Source: Pectobacterium peruviense (lineage in GTDB: Bacteria; Pseudomonadota; Gammaproteobacteria; Enterobacterales; Enterobacteriaceae). From it: a stretch of DNA of 64,000 nucleotides. The translations under genes were made by a program, and so were the position numbers. Each line of letters opens with the position of its first letter. Position 1 is the stretch's first letter. Location of the stretch: NCBI RefSeq assembly GCF_002847345.1, contig NZ_LXFV01000005.1, positions 124,001 to 188,000 of the forward strand, given 5' to 3'. Below the pieces are notes generated by a model. That model was not told where the DNA came from. It saw only the letters and a list, made by a program, of their open reading frames with translations, and ran no database searches. Below, one piece after another: positions 37,837 to 47,702 of the stretch.

Positions 37837-37994
37837 CAGTGTATCCCTACATTAAAATTACCCTACATAAAATATACCGTACCTGATATGTACCTGTTTA
37901 TAAAAACTAAAAGAGAATAAAAGGTCTGTGACAGGCCAATACCAGGGATAACATCCTACATAATGTAAAGTAATAACATGCCTATAATCGAAAG

Positions 37995-38072
37995 GTCATG
38001 AAATTTTCTAGCAAGAAAATCATTTTCTGAATAATGCCAGTCAGTTAAGCAACTGACTGGCTGTTTTTTTTC
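37995..38072 (+). ncRNA. Candidate small RNA (or micro-ORF transcript)
   Basis: A perfect -10 hexamer TATAAT (37983-37988) is followed by ~75 nt ending in a strong intrinsic terminator: 11-bp arms GCCAGTCAGTT/AACTGACTGGC with an AAGC loop (38036-38061) and T8. The T-run is on the plus strand, but both neighbours are on the minus strand, so neither needs it. The transcript would contain a second weak hairpin (GAAAATC/GATTTTC-like) and a 10-codon frame at 37998-38030 (MKFSSKKIIF). The -35 region is poor. A separate RNA is an inference. Confidence 0.4.
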
Positions 38073-38102
38073 TAGGCCTTGCTGCCAGTGTTCACTGAAA
38101 TC

Positions 38103-38666
<564 letters not shown>

Positions 38667-38766
38667 TCATCACTCTTATCAGTTGGCCTTATTCCCTCTA
38701 CGGCCGCCATGCATAGCGCATTCGCTAAGCAACCGATTGCGATGCGTAAAAAACCACGTTTTATGC

Positions 38767-38794
38767 TTGAAATAGCCTAGTCGGCGCGTATAAT
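38767..38794 (+). promoter_or_regulatory. pyrLBI promoter
   Basis: TTGAAA (38767-38772) and TATAAT (38789-38794), 16 bp apart, with a GC-rich spacer end and TTTCC after the -10. This resembles the E. coli pyrBI promoter, where UTP level affects initiation. Confidence 0.75.
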
Positions 38795-38819
38795 TTCCGA
38801 CAGTTTGCCGGGAGGGGTC

Positions 38820-38999
38820 ATGCACCGTTACACCAAAAAATCCGCTACTTATGTTGGTTCTCAACCACAACTGCCATCCGGCAGCCAGCGTTTTCCTTTC
38901 CGTCGCTCAATCGATCAATTAAGAAAGCCCCTCAATGAGGGGCTTTTTTTTGCCCACTGTTCGGGCCGCCAGATACGACATTTCCTGTTTACTCGTTAG
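38820..38999 (+). CDS. pyrL: pyrBI operon leader peptide
   Basis: A 59-codon frame with a strong GGAGGGG ribosome site, spanning the attenuator and stopping 12 bp before pyrB. In E. coli the coupling of leader translation to RNA polymerase, which pauses at U-rich DNA when UTP is low, prevents the attenuator hairpin from forming. Here the T-rich stretch TTTTCCTTTCC (38891-38901) lies just before the terminator, as required. The peptide sequence itself is not conserved (E. coli PyrL is 44 aa); only the arrangement is. The MHRYTKKSATYV start is unrelated to the E. coli one. Confidence 0.75.
   Translation: MHRYTKKSATYVGSQPQLPSGSQRFPFRRSIDQLRKPLNEGLFFAHCSGRQIRHFLFTR
38924..38951 (+). terminator. 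pyrBI transcription attenuator
   Basis: Perfect stem AAAGCCCCTC/GAGGGGCTTT with loop AAT and a T8 tract, located inside the leader reading frame and about 60 bp before pyrB. It is the UTP-sensitive attenuator of the operon. Confidence 0.92.
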
Positions 39000-39011
39000 G
39001 AGAAAGACAAC

Positions 39012-39947
39012 ATGGTCAATCCGCTCTATCAAAAACATATTATTTCGATTAACGACCTCAGTCGGGAAGATTTAGAACTGGCGCTGAATGTCGCCGCCAG
39101 CCTGAAAGCCAAGCCCCAGCCTGAGCTGTTAAAACATAAAGTGATTGCCAGTTGCTTCTTCGAGGCTTCTACCCGGACGCGCTTATCCTTTGAAACCGCG
39201 ATGCACCGCCTGGGCGCATCCGTCGTCGGCTTCGCCGACAGCAACAACACCTCGCTGGGGAAAAAGGGCGAAACACTGGCCGACACGATCTCCGTCATCA
39301 GCCAATATGTTGATGCCATCGTGATGCGTCACCCGCAGGAAGGTGCGTCCCGCCTTGCTACCGAGTTTTCCGGCGGCATTCCGATACTGAACGCCGGTGA
39401 CGGTGCGAACCAGCACCCGACGCAAACGCTGCTCGATCTGTTCACCATTAAGGAAACGCAAGGCCGACTGAACAACATCAACATCGCGATGGTCGGTGAT
39501 TTGAAATATGGCCGTACCGTGCATTCACTTACGCAAGCGCTGGCGAAGTTCGAGGGCAACCGCTTCTACTTCATCGCTCCAGACGCGCTGGCGATGCCGG
39601 ACTACATTCTGAGTATGCTGAAAGAGAAGAATATTGCTTACAGCCTGCACAACAGCATCGACGAAGTCGTGGGTGAGCTGGATATTCTGTACATGACGCG
39701 CGTTCAGAAAGAGCGTCTGGATCCGTCCGAATATATCAACATCAAATCCCAGTTTGTCCTGCGTGCTGCCGACCTCGACAGCGCCCGCCCGAATTTGAAA
39801 GTGCTGCACCCACTGCCGCGCGTCGATGAGATCACCATTGATGTGGATGCCACGCCCTACGCCTATTATTTCCAACAGGCTGGCAACGGTATTTACGCCC
39901 GTCAGGCGCTGCTGGCGCTGGTCCTGAATCGCGAACTGGTTCTGTAA
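39012..39947 (+). CDS. pyrB: Aspartate carbamoyltransferase catalytic chain
   Basis: A 311-aa catalytic subunit that makes N-carbamoyl-aspartate in pyrimidine synthesis. The carbamoyl-phosphate motif STRTR ([12 protein letters not shown]), the 80s loop [11 protein letters not shown] and HPLPRVDEI are present. Length equals that of E. coli PyrB including Met. ATG after AGGAGAAAGACAAC. Followed by pyrI after 15 bp; together they form the allosteric c6r6 holoenzyme inhibited by CTP and activated by ATP. Confidence 0.98.
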   Translation: MVNPLYQKHIISINDLSREDLELALNVAASLKAKPQPELLKHKVIASCFFEASTRTRLSFETAMHRLGASVVGFADSNNTSLGKKGETLADTISVISQYVDAIVMRHPQEGASRLATEFSGGIPILNAGDGANQHPTQTLLDLFTIKETQGRLNNINIAMVGDLKYGRTVHSLTQALAKFEGNRFYFIAPDALAMPDYILSMLKEKNIAYSLHNSIDEVVGELDILYMTRVQKERLDPSEYINIKSQFVLRAADLDSARPNLKVLHPLPRVDEITIDVDATPYAYYFQQAGNGIYARQALLALVLNRELVL

Positions 39948-40427
<480 letters not shown>

Positions 40428-40439
40428 TTTTCTGCTTTG

Positions 40440-40476
40440 CCCCGTCATGGATATTGCCTGTTACGGGGCTTTTTTG
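40440..40476 (+). terminator. pyrBI terminator
   Basis: Stem CCCCGT..ACGGGG followed by C and T6, 13 bp after the pyrI stop codon. Confidence 0.85.
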
Positions 40477-40525
40477 AATAATGGCTGCGTCCGCGTTTCT
40501 TTTACGCCCCCATCAAGGAGATACC

Positions 40526-40909
40526 ATGTCACGCATTATCAGCACTGAGCACGCCCCAGCCGCCATCGGCCCTTATGTTCAGGGCGTCGACCTTGGCAGC
40601 ATGATCTTCACGTCTGGTCAGATCCCCGTGAACCCGAAAAGCGGCCTGGTGGCAGATAACATCACCGCTCAGACACGCCAGTCACTGGAAAACGTTCAGG
40701 CGATCGTGGAAGCTGCTGGCCTAAAAGTTTCCGATATCGTGAAAATGACCGTGTTCGTGAAAGACCTGCACGATTTCGCACTCGTGAACACCGCATATGA
40801 AGCCTTCTTCAACGAACATAGTGCACCGTTCCCGGCTCGCTCTTGCGTTGAAGTCGCCCGTCTGCCGAAAGATGTGAAGATCGAAATCGAAGCGATTGCC
40901 GTTCGCCGC
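40526..40909 (+). CDS. ridA: RidA, 2-iminobutanoate/2-iminopropanoate deaminase
   Basis: A 127-aa enzyme (YjgF/YER057c/UK114 family) that hydrolyses reactive enamine/imine intermediates released by PLP enzymes such as threonine dehydratase. Conserved blocks are GPYVQGV, FTSGQIPVNP, and the active-site Arg in PARSCVEVARLPKD with the terminal KIEIEAIAV. The frame opens at 40481, but the ATG at 40526 has AAGGAGAT and gives MSRIISTEHAPAAIGPY. It is the next gene after pyrI, as in E. coli. Confidence 0.96.
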
Positions 40910-40936
40910 TAAGCACCATTATTGATCGTCCCCTTC

Positions 40937-40966
40937 GCAAGACGCACCATTGTGGCTGCGTCTTGC
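40937..40966 (+). terminator. ridA terminator
   Basis: Perfect 10-bp arms GCAAGACGCA/TGCGTCTTGC around a 10-nt loop, 25 bp after ridA. The T-tract is poor. Confidence 0.65.
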
Positions 40967-41133
40967 TGATTTCCCGCGCCTTTATTCTCCCTCCTCAGTG
41001 CAAACTCGCCTTGCTACGCACCAATTAGAGGAAAAAACCGAGCACCATCCTGACTGCATCACGCTTTTTCCAAAATGGCGCATTTTATGCATTGTCCTAT
41101 TATCGCTATTAAGCGTGATGCTTGGGGATGACA

Positions 41134-42573
41134 ATGATAAAAATGAAACTTCCATCTGCGCCTTATTACGACGAGATGCTCTCGTCGCAAGGCAAACAAC
41201 GTCAACACTACAATTCCTATTGGCAATGGCTTCAACAAACCGATCAGCAGGCCATTAAACAAAAGAAGGAGCAGGCGGAACTGCTGTTTCACCGCGTGGG
41301 TATTACGTTTAACGTTTACGGCGAGGAAGGGGGCACCGAGCGCTTAATTCCTTTCGACAGCGTACCGCGCATTATTCCTGCCCACGAATGGCAGTTGCTT
41401 GATCGCGGCATCCGTCAGCGGGTACAGGCACTGAACGCCTTTCTCTACGATATTTACCATCAGCAGCACATACTCAAGGCTGGCATTGTCCCCAGTGAAC
41501 AGGTGCTGGCGAATGAGCAGTATCAACCCTGTATGCAAGGTGTGAACCTGCACAACAACATTTACGCCCACATCACTGGGATCGATATGGTGCGCAACAG
41601 CGACGGGCATTATTACGTGCTGGAAGACAACCTGCGTACCCCATCCGGCGTCTCTTACATGCTGGAAAACCGCAAAATGATGATGCGGCTCTACCCAGAT
41701 CTCTTTGCCAGCCAGCACATCGCCCCTGTTGAACGCTATCCCAGCTATCTGCTACAGACCCTGCGTGAAAGCACACTCGTTGACGACCCTACCGTGGTCG
41801 TGATGACGCCGGGCCGTTTCAACAGCGCTTACTTTGAACACAGTTTTCTGGCGCAGCAAATGGGCGTCGAACTGGTAGAAAGCGCGGACTTGTTCGTGAA
41901 AGAAGGGGCGGTCTATATGCGCACCACGGAAGGTCCGTGTCAGGTGGATGTGATTTATCGCCGCGTGGACGATGCCTTCCTCGATCCGTTGGCGTTTCGT
42001 GCGGATTCGATGCTCGGCGTGCCCGGTTTGTTGTCCGTGTATCGGGCTGGTGGCGTCGTATTGGCGAATGCTGTTGGCACCGGTGTGGCCGACGATAAAT
42101 CCATCTATCCGTATGTGCCGGAAATGATTCGTTTCTACCTGTCTGAAGAGCCGATCCTCCACAATATTCCCACCTGGCAATGTCGCAATCCCAAGGATCT
42201 GCGCTATGTGCTCGATCATCTGGATAGCATGGTAGTCAAGGAAGTTCACGGTGCAGGCGGTTACGGAATGCTAGTTGGCCCACGGGCGACACGTCAGGAG
42301 ATCGAGACATTCCGCCAGCGTTTACTCGTGCACCCGCACAACTATATCGGCCAGGAAACATTAGCGCTCTCCACCTGCCCAACGTTTATCGACGATGGTC
42401 TGGCTCCCCGACATATCGATTTGCGCCCTTTTGCCTTGTCCGGTGAGGAAATCCGACTGATTCCCGGCGGCCTGACGCGTGTCGCACTCACGGAAGGTTC
42501 TCTGGTCGTCAACTCCTCACAGGGCGGCGGCACCAAAGACACCTGGGTCATGGAGGAGGACGAATCATGCTAA
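41134..42573 (+). CDS. Circularly permuted type 2 ATP-grasp protein
   Basis: About 479 aa. It is a predicted ATP-grasp amidoligase of the former DUF404/DUF407 group. Recognisable blocks are PYYDEMLSSQG, VPRIIPAHEW, the highly conserved YYVLEDNLRTPSGVSY, LLSVYRAGGVVLANA and VVKEVHGAGGYGMLVGP (ATP/Mg site). The Arg in DLRPFAL near the end is also typical. ATP-grasp enzymes join a carboxylate to an amine via acyl-phosphate; the substrates of this group are not known. Upstream starts exist (TTG 41122, ATG 41128); I prefer the ATG at 41134 because GGGG lies about 5 bp before it. It overlaps the next gene by 7 bp; first gene of a four-gene operon. Confidence 0.9.
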   Translation: MIKMKLPSAPYYDEMLSSQGKQRQHYNSYWQWLQQTDQQAIKQKKEQAELLFHRVGITFNVYGEEGGTERLIPFDSVPRIIPAHEWQLLDRGIRQRVQALNAFLYDIYHQQHILKAGIVPSEQVLANEQYQPCMQGVNLHNNIYAHITGIDMVRNSDGHYYVLEDNLRTPSGVSYMLENRKMMMRLYPDLFASQHIAPVERYPSYLLQTLRESTLVDDPTVVVMTPGRFNSAYFEHSFLAQQMGVELVESADLFVKEGAVYMRTTEGPCQVDVIYRRVDDAFLDPLAFRADSMLGVPGLLSVYRAGGVVLANAVGTGVADDKSIYPYVPEMIRFYLSEEPILHNIPTWQCRNPKDLRYVLDHLDSMVVKEVHGAGGYGMLVGPRATRQEIETFRQRLLVHPHNYIGQETLALSTCPTFIDDGLAPRHIDLRPFALSGEEIRLIPGGLTRVALTEGSLVVNSSQGGGTKDTWVMEEDESC

Positions 42574-43496
42574 GCCGTACTGCCAGTGAACTGTATTGGA
42601 TGGCTCGCTATCTGGAACGGGCAGAAAGCCTCGCCCGTGTACTGGATGTCACCTACAAACTCTCGATGATGCCGCGCCACAGCCAGCAGCAACGCGATCT
42701 GGCTCTTCCCCTGAACCTGACCGCCACACATGAGCTATTTCAGCAGCGCTACACCCAATTTTCCATGAATAACCTGCTGAATTTCTTCGCGCTGGACAGC
42801 GAGAACCCAAGCAGCATCTACAACTGTATCGAAATGGCATGGAACAATGCGCACGCCGTGCGCGGCAGCCTTTCCTCCGAGGTGTGGGAGTGTATTAACG
42901 CCACACGCATCGACATTCGGAACCTGCGGCATCAGGGTGTTGATCATATTGGGATTGATGCGTTTTTTGACTGGGTGAAAGAGCGTTCCCATCTGTTTCG
43001 CGGTGCGATGTTCGGCACGCTGCTGCGCAATGACGCCCAGTGCTTCATTCGTGTTGGCACACTGATTGAACGCGCCTGTGCGACTGCACAGTTACTGAAT
43101 GTTAAACACCAACAGCTCAATAGCGACCCCGACCCAGTACGTGAATACTATCGTCTGGATACCCTGCTGCGTGCCGTGAGTGCACGCGAGGCTTACCACA
43201 GCATCTATCGCCAGCCAATCAGCCCGGAAACCGTCACCGAGCTGCTGGTCTTACGCGAGGATGTACCGCGTTCGCTGCACGCCTGCGTCGGCGATCTGGT
43301 ACTTCAGTTGGAAGCTATCGGTAGCCAACGTGCCAAAGTGCCACATCGGCTCGCCCACCTGCTACACGTCGAGCTGCGCTTCAGCACGCTGGACGACATT
43401 CTGGCGCAGGATTTACCCACCTACCTCAATAATTTCATCATTAAAATCAATGAACTGGCAGACAGTATTCGTCATACCTATCTGGAGGCGCTATGA
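42567..43496 (+). CDS. Alpha-E domain-containing protein
   Basis: A 309-aa protein, all-helical, of the alpha-E (DUF403) family, starting MLSRTASELYWMARYLERAE, which is the family's signature. Members are always close to the ATP-grasp and transglutaminase partners and have conserved Glu residues, hence the name; a catalytic or scaffold role in peptide/amide synthesis was proposed from comparative genomics. Its ATG lies within the last codons of the ATP-grasp gene and its TGA overlaps the next ATG (ATGA), so translation of the three is coupled. Confidence 0.9.
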   Translation: MLSRTASELYWMARYLERAESLARVLDVTYKLSMMPRHSQQQRDLALPLNLTATHELFQQRYTQFSMNNLLNFFALDSENPSSIYNCIEMAWNNAHAVRGSLSSEVWECINATRIDIRNLRHQGVDHIGIDAFFDWVKERSHLFRGAMFGTLLRNDAQCFIRVGTLIERACATAQLLNVKHQQLNSDPDPVREYYRLDTLLRAVSAREAYHSIYRQPISPETVTELLVLREDVPRSLHACVGDLVLQLEAIGSQRAKVPHRLAHLLHVELRFSTLDDILAQDLPTYLNNFIIKINELADSIRHTYLEAL

Positions 43497-44314
43497 AACT
43501 CACTATCAACCACCTCACTCACTATCGCTATGATGAAGAAGTGAAGTTCAGCACCCAGTACCTGCGCCTGACGCCGCAAAACTCCGCACATCAGAGAATA
43601 CAGGAATGGAAACTGACGCTGCCCGCCTCAGCGGTTCAAACCACCGATGCATATGGTAATGTGTTGCATGTGCTGACACTCGATCACCCACATCACGACA
43701 TCACGATTCATGCGCAAGGTGTGGTTGAGATCGGTGACGACGGCGAAAGAGAAAAGCTCGAAACGCAGGATGGCCTGTCGCCGCTGGTTTTTTTACGCAC
43801 CACGCCGCTAACCGAAGCCGATGGCGATATTCGAGCGTTTGCACAACGCTATTATCGTCCAGATGCAGCGGAAGAGAGCCTGAATACGCTGATGGCGGAG
43901 TTACAGCTGAAAATGCCGTATACTCCCGGAGCAACGCAGGTACAGGATACCGCAGCGGTGGCGTTTGCCATGCAGAAAGGCGTTTGTCAGGATCACACGC
44001 ACGTGTTTCTAGCCTGCTGCCGAAGCCTGAATATTCCAGCACGCTATGTCAGCGGCTACGTGTACAGTCAGGATACCCAACATGTCGCCATGCATGCCTG
44101 GGCAGAAGTGTGGCTAAACGGGTATTGGCAGGGGTTCGATATAACCAACAGTACCCGACAACTCCATCAGCATTTGTGGCTGGCCGTGGGAATGGATTAT
44201 ATGGATGCCTGCCCGGTACGCGGTACACGGCTGGGAGGCGGATGCGAAGAGATGTTTTCAGAAGCTGAAGTCCGCTTGTTTGAACGGCAACAGCAGGTAC
44301 AGCAGCAACAGTAA
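43493..44314 (+). CDS. Transglutaminase-like cysteine peptidase family protein
   Basis: A 273-aa protein. The N-terminal ~80 residues form the bacterial transglutaminase N-domain (LTINHLTHYRYDEEV). The catalytic triad is visible: Cys in GVCQDHTHVF near residue 165, His in MHAWAEVWL near 202 and Asp in GFDITNS near 217. In this context it may hydrolyse or transfer an amide bond made by the ATP-grasp enzyme. The C-terminal tail is Gln-rich (RQQQVQQQQ). The next gene starts 23 bp later. Confidence 0.9.
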   Translation: MKLTINHLTHYRYDEEVKFSTQYLRLTPQNSAHQRIQEWKLTLPASAVQTTDAYGNVLHVLTLDHPHHDITIHAQGVVEIGDDGEREKLETQDGLSPLVFLRTTPLTEADGDIRAFAQRYYRPDAAEESLNTLMAELQLKMPYTPGATQVQDTAAVAFAMQKGVCQDHTHVFLACCRSLNIPARYVSGYVYSQDTQHVAMHAWAEVWLNGYWQGFDITNSTRQLHQHLWLAVGMDYMDACPVRGTRLGGGCEEMFSEAEVRLFERQQQVQQQQ

Positions 44315-44337
44315 AATTTTTAACGAAAAGGTACTTT

Positions 44338-45075
44338 ATGACGTACTGTGTCGCCATGTGTCTGTCTGACGGCCTGGTTTTTGCTTCCGACTCCCGCACT
44401 AACGCGGGCGTCGATCACATTGCAACGTTCAAAAAACTTCATGTTTTTCAACATGATGATGAGCGCGTATTAGTGATCCAATGTGCAGGAAATCTGGCGA
44501 CAACGCAAAGCATCATCAGCCTGCTCAACGCCCGTATTGACGCGCAGCATACGCCAAACCTTATGCAGGCTAACTCCATGTATGACGCTGCGATGCTACT
44601 CGGGGAAACCGTACGCGAAGTGATTCACCGCGATAGCAGCGCGCAGCAGAGCGGCAGTAATACCAATTTCGGCTGCAACCTGCTGCTAGGCGGCCAGATT
44701 GGTGGTGAAACACATCGGCTGTTCCATATTTATCCTGAAGGCAACTTCATTGAAGCCACGCCGGACACCCCCTATTTCCAGATCGGCGAGAGTAAGTACG
44801 GCAAACCGATCATCGATCGCGTGTTGACGATGGATACGCCGCTGGAACAAGCCATGTGCTGTGCGCTGATTTCTATCGACTCCACCCTGCGCAGCAACCT
44901 GTCGGTTGGCCTGCCGCTGGACGTGATGATTTACCGCACCGGCAGTTTTGACAGCGGTGAGCAACAGCGCGTTACCGAAAACAACGCCTATTTCAACACG
45001 ATCCGCAAAGCCTGGTCAGAAGGGCTAGTAAATACCTTCCGACAGCTTCCCCCCTTCCCTGATAGTCAACCGTAG
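44338..45075 (+). CDS. Anbu (proteasome-type peptidase, HslV relative)
   Basis: A 245-aa member of the Anbu ('ancestral beta subunit') branch of the Ntn-hydrolase/proteasome family. After removal of Met, the N-terminal residue is Thr1 (MTYCVAM), with the conserved Asp17 in FASDSRTNAG and Lys in ATFKKL about 31-32, the catalytic set of proteasome-type proteases. Anbu forms open helical rings and has no known ATPase partner. Its natural substrate is unknown, and it co-occurs with ATP-grasp, alpha-E and transglutaminase genes exactly as here. ATG after AAAAGG. Confidence 0.92.
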   Translation: MTYCVAMCLSDGLVFASDSRTNAGVDHIATFKKLHVFQHDDERVLVIQCAGNLATTQSIISLLNARIDAQHTPNLMQANSMYDAAMLLGETVREVIHRDSSAQQSGSNTNFGCNLLLGGQIGGETHRLFHIYPEGNFIEATPDTPYFQIGESKYGKPIIDRVLTMDTPLEQAMCCALISIDSTLRSNLSVGLPLDVMIYRTGSFDSGEQQRVTENNAYFNTIRKAWSEGLVNTFRQLPPFPDSQP

Positions 45076-45350
45076 CTCGCCCCCTCATCGGTCATCGGCA
45101 TTCAGTAGTCACCGTCACGCTTACTACGAATGCCGAAAAACACCATCTGGCATTTCAGATATTTCTGTACTTTTACTCTTCTACCCATAAAAAAACGCCC
45201 GATAAGCTGCCAGACCACGCACCGCAAGCCTTCGCGAACCCCTCACTCAATATGATTAAATTTTGTTCAAGTTCGATTTATCTACTAGGGAGGAATTTCT
45301 TTGCTCTACATCAATTTTGCAGCGATAAAAGCGCAAGCGCCCCTACGCAA
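45076..45350. other. Anbu-nrdD intergenic region, left part
   Basis: No gene seen. Contains an inverted repeat (CGGCATTC..GTAGT at 45096-45109 with ACTAC..GAATGCCG at 45123-45135), probably the terminator of the Anbu operon. AT-rich DNA then leads into the nrdD promoter. Confidence 0.5.
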
Positions 45351-45397
45351 TTTCAATATATAGTGCCTATCCTATAAACACGACCTACATATAGTGT
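45351..45397 (+). promoter_or_regulatory. Pair of NrdR boxes upstream of nrdDG
   Basis: Box 1 TTTCAATATATAGTGC (45351-45366) and box 2 GACCTACATATAGTGT (45382-45397) each match 12 of 16 positions of the NrdR consensus ACACWATATATWGTGT. Their starts are 31 bp apart, three helical turns, the spacing reported for this repressor of ribonucleotide reductase genes. They lie about 90 bp before nrdD. Confidence 0.85.
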
Positions 45398-45482
45398 TTA
45401 TCCACAGTGTCATCCACAGCCCTCTGCAACCCTTGTCGGGTAGGGCTTTTGCCTGTGGATAACCTTTCCAGAGGAAGAAAAC

Positions 45483-47621
45483 GTGAAACCAGTAGTGATT
45501 AAACGGGACGGTTGCCAGGTGCCTTTTGATGAAGTTCGCATCAAAGAGGCGGTCGAACGCGCGGCACATGCAGCCGATGTCAATGATGCAGACTACTGTG
45601 CAACTGTGGCCTGTGCGGTCGCTCAACAAATGCAGGATAAATCGCGCGTGGATATCCGCGATATTCAAGACGCGGTCGAAAACCTGCTGATGTCCGGCAA
45701 TTATAAGAAGCTGGCACGTACCTACATCGAATACCGCCATGACCGAGATATTGCGCGTGAGCGTCAAGGTCGCCTGAATCAGGAAATTCGCGGTCTGGTC
45801 GAGCAGAGCAACATGGCGCTGCTGAACGAGAACGCCAACAAAGACAGTAAAGTGATCCCAACCCAGCGCGATCTGCTGGCTGGTATTGTCGCCAAGCATT
45901 ACGCCAAACAATACATTCTGCCTCGTGATGTGGTACTGGCACACGAACGCGGTGAGATTCACTATCACGACCTCGACTACTCGCCGTTTTTCCCGATGTT
46001 CAACTGCATGCTGATCGATCTGGACGGCATGCTGACCAACGGCTTCAAAATGGGCAATGCGGAGATTGAGCCGCCAAAGTCGATCTCAACTGCTACCGCC
46101 GTCACCGCGCAGATTATCGCGCAGGTCGCCAGCCACATTTATGGCGGCACCACGATTAACCGTATTGATGAAATTCTGGCTCCGTTCGTCACCGCCAGCC
46201 ACGCGAAACATAAAGCCGTAGCAGAAGAGTGGCAGATTCCAGATGCAGAAAACTATGCCCTGACTCGCACAGAAAAAGAGTGCTACGACGCCTTTCAGTC
46301 ACTGGAATACGAAGTCAACACGCTGCACACCGCTAACGGCCAGACGCCGTTCGTCACCTTTGGCTTCGGGCTTGGCACCTGCTGGGAATCGCGTTTGATT
46401 CAAGAATCCATCCTGCGCAATCGTATTGCCGGGCTGGGTAAAAACCATAAAACGGCAGTATTTCCTAAACTGGTCTTCGCCATCCGCGATGGTCTGAACC
46501 ATAAAGCGGGCGATGCAAATTACGATATCAAGCAGCTCGCACTGGAGTGCGCCAGCAAGCGTATGTACCCCGATATCCTGAATTATGATCAGGTCGTCAA
46601 GGTCACTGGTTCGTTCAAAACACCAATGGGCTGCCGCAGTTTCCTCGGCGTGTATGAAGAAGACGGCCAGCAGATTCACGATGGTCGCAATAATCTGGGC
46701 GTTATCAGCCTGAACCTGCCGCGTATTGCGCTGGAAGCCGAGGGCAATGAAGACCGCTTCTGGACGCTGCTCGATCAACGCCTGACGTTGTCGAAGAAAG
46801 CGCTGATGACGCGCATTGCGCGGCTGGAAAATGTGAAAGCCCGCGTCGCGCCGATCCTGTATATGGAAGGTGCCTGTGGCGTGCGTTTAAAAGCAGACGA
46901 CAGCATCGCGGACATCTTCAAGAACGGACGCGCCTCGATTTCACTGGGCTATATCGGCCTGCATGAAACCATCAACGCACTCTTCGGTAGCCAAACGCAC
47001 GTGTTTGACGACGAGGCGCTACGTTCCAAGGCCGTGGCTATCATCGCCCGTCTGAAAGCCGCCACCGAGCAGTGGAAAGACGAAACGGGTTACGGCTTCA
47101 GCCTTTACAGCACGCCGAGCGAAAACCTGTGTGACCGCTTCTGCCGTCTGGATACCGCCGAGTTTGGCGTTGTGCAGGGTGTGACGGACAAAGGCTACTA
47201 CACCAACAGCTTCCACCTTGATGTAGAGAAGAAGGTGAACCCTTACCAGAAAATCGACTTTGAGCTGCCCTATCCGCCGCTAGCTAACGGTGGGTTTATT
47301 TGCTACGGCGAATATCCGAACCTGCAACACAACCTCAAAGCGCTGGAAGACGTGTGGGATTATAGCTACACCCGCGTGCCTTACTACGGCACCAACACGC
47401 CGATCGACGAATGCTATGAGTGTGGCTTCACCGGTGAATTCGAGTGCACCAGCAAAGGCTTCACCTGTCCGAAATGTGGTAATCATGATTCGGCACGCGT
47501 TTCCGTCACGCGTCGCGTGTGCGGCTACCTCGGCAGCCCGGACGCACGCCCGTTCAACGCCGGTAAGCAGGAAGAAGTTAAACGCCGGATTAAGCATCTG
47601 GGCAACGGTCAACTGGGCTGA
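45483..47621 (+). CDS. nrdD: Anaerobic ribonucleoside-triphosphate reductase
   Basis: A 712-aa glycyl-radical enzyme that makes dNTPs without oxygen. It has an N-terminal ATP-cone (VIKRDGCQVPFDEVRIKEAV), the ten-stranded barrel, a C-terminal zinc site (CYECGF, then CPKCGNH) and the glycyl radical loop RRVCGYLGSPDARPFN, with Gly in VCGYLG. Same length as E. coli NrdD. Controlled by the NrdR boxes upstream. The gap to nrdG holds a hairpin. Confidence 0.98.
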   Translation: MKPVVIKRDGCQVPFDEVRIKEAVERAAHAADVNDADYCATVACAVAQQMQDKSRVDIRDIQDAVENLLMSGNYKKLARTYIEYRHDRDIARERQGRLNQEIRGLVEQSNMALLNENANKDSKVIPTQRDLLAGIVAKHYAKQYILPRDVVLAHERGEIHYHDLDYSPFFPMFNCMLIDLDGMLTNGFKMGNAEIEPPKSISTATAVTAQIIAQVASHIYGGTTINRIDEILAPFVTASHAKHKAVAEEWQIPDAENYALTRTEKECYDAFQSLEYEVNTLHTANGQTPFVTFGFGLGTCWESRLIQESILRNRIAGLGKNHKTAVFPKLVFAIRDGLNHKAGDANYDIKQLALECASKRMYPDILNYDQVVKVTGSFKTPMGCRSFLGVYEEDGQQIHDGRNNLGVISLNLPRIALEAEGNEDRFWTLLDQRLTLSKKALMTRIARLENVKARVAPILYMEGACGVRLKADDSIADIFKNGRASISLGYIGLHETINALFGSQTHVFDDEALRSKAVAIIARLKAATEQWKDETGYGFSLYSTPSENLCDRFCRLDTAEFGVVQGVTDKGYYTNSFHLDVEKKVNPYQKIDFELPYPPLANGGFICYGEYPNLQHNLKALEDVWDYSYTRVPYYGTNTPIDECYECGFTGEFECTSKGFTCPKCGNHDSARVSVTRRVCGYLGSPDARPFNAGKQEEVKRRIKHLGNGQLG

Positions 47622-47628
47622 TCCCTTC

Positions 47629-47649
47629 TGGGCCGCAACAATGCGGCCC
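47629..47649 (+). terminator. Hairpin between nrdD and nrdG
   Basis: GGGCCGCA/TGCGGCCC stem with a 4-nt loop, 8 bp after nrdD and without a T-tract. More likely an mRNA-processing or partial-attenuation hairpin than a full terminator. Confidence 0.5.
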
Positions 47650-47702
47650 ACCTTTCGCGGCATCGTTAACACACGCCCGCGTCATAACATGGGCTCTACC
47701 GT

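Noticed and set aside
38805..38819. pyrL starting at 38805
   Set aside because: The strong GGAGGGG site (38811-38817) serves the ATG at 38820, and a start at 38805 has none.
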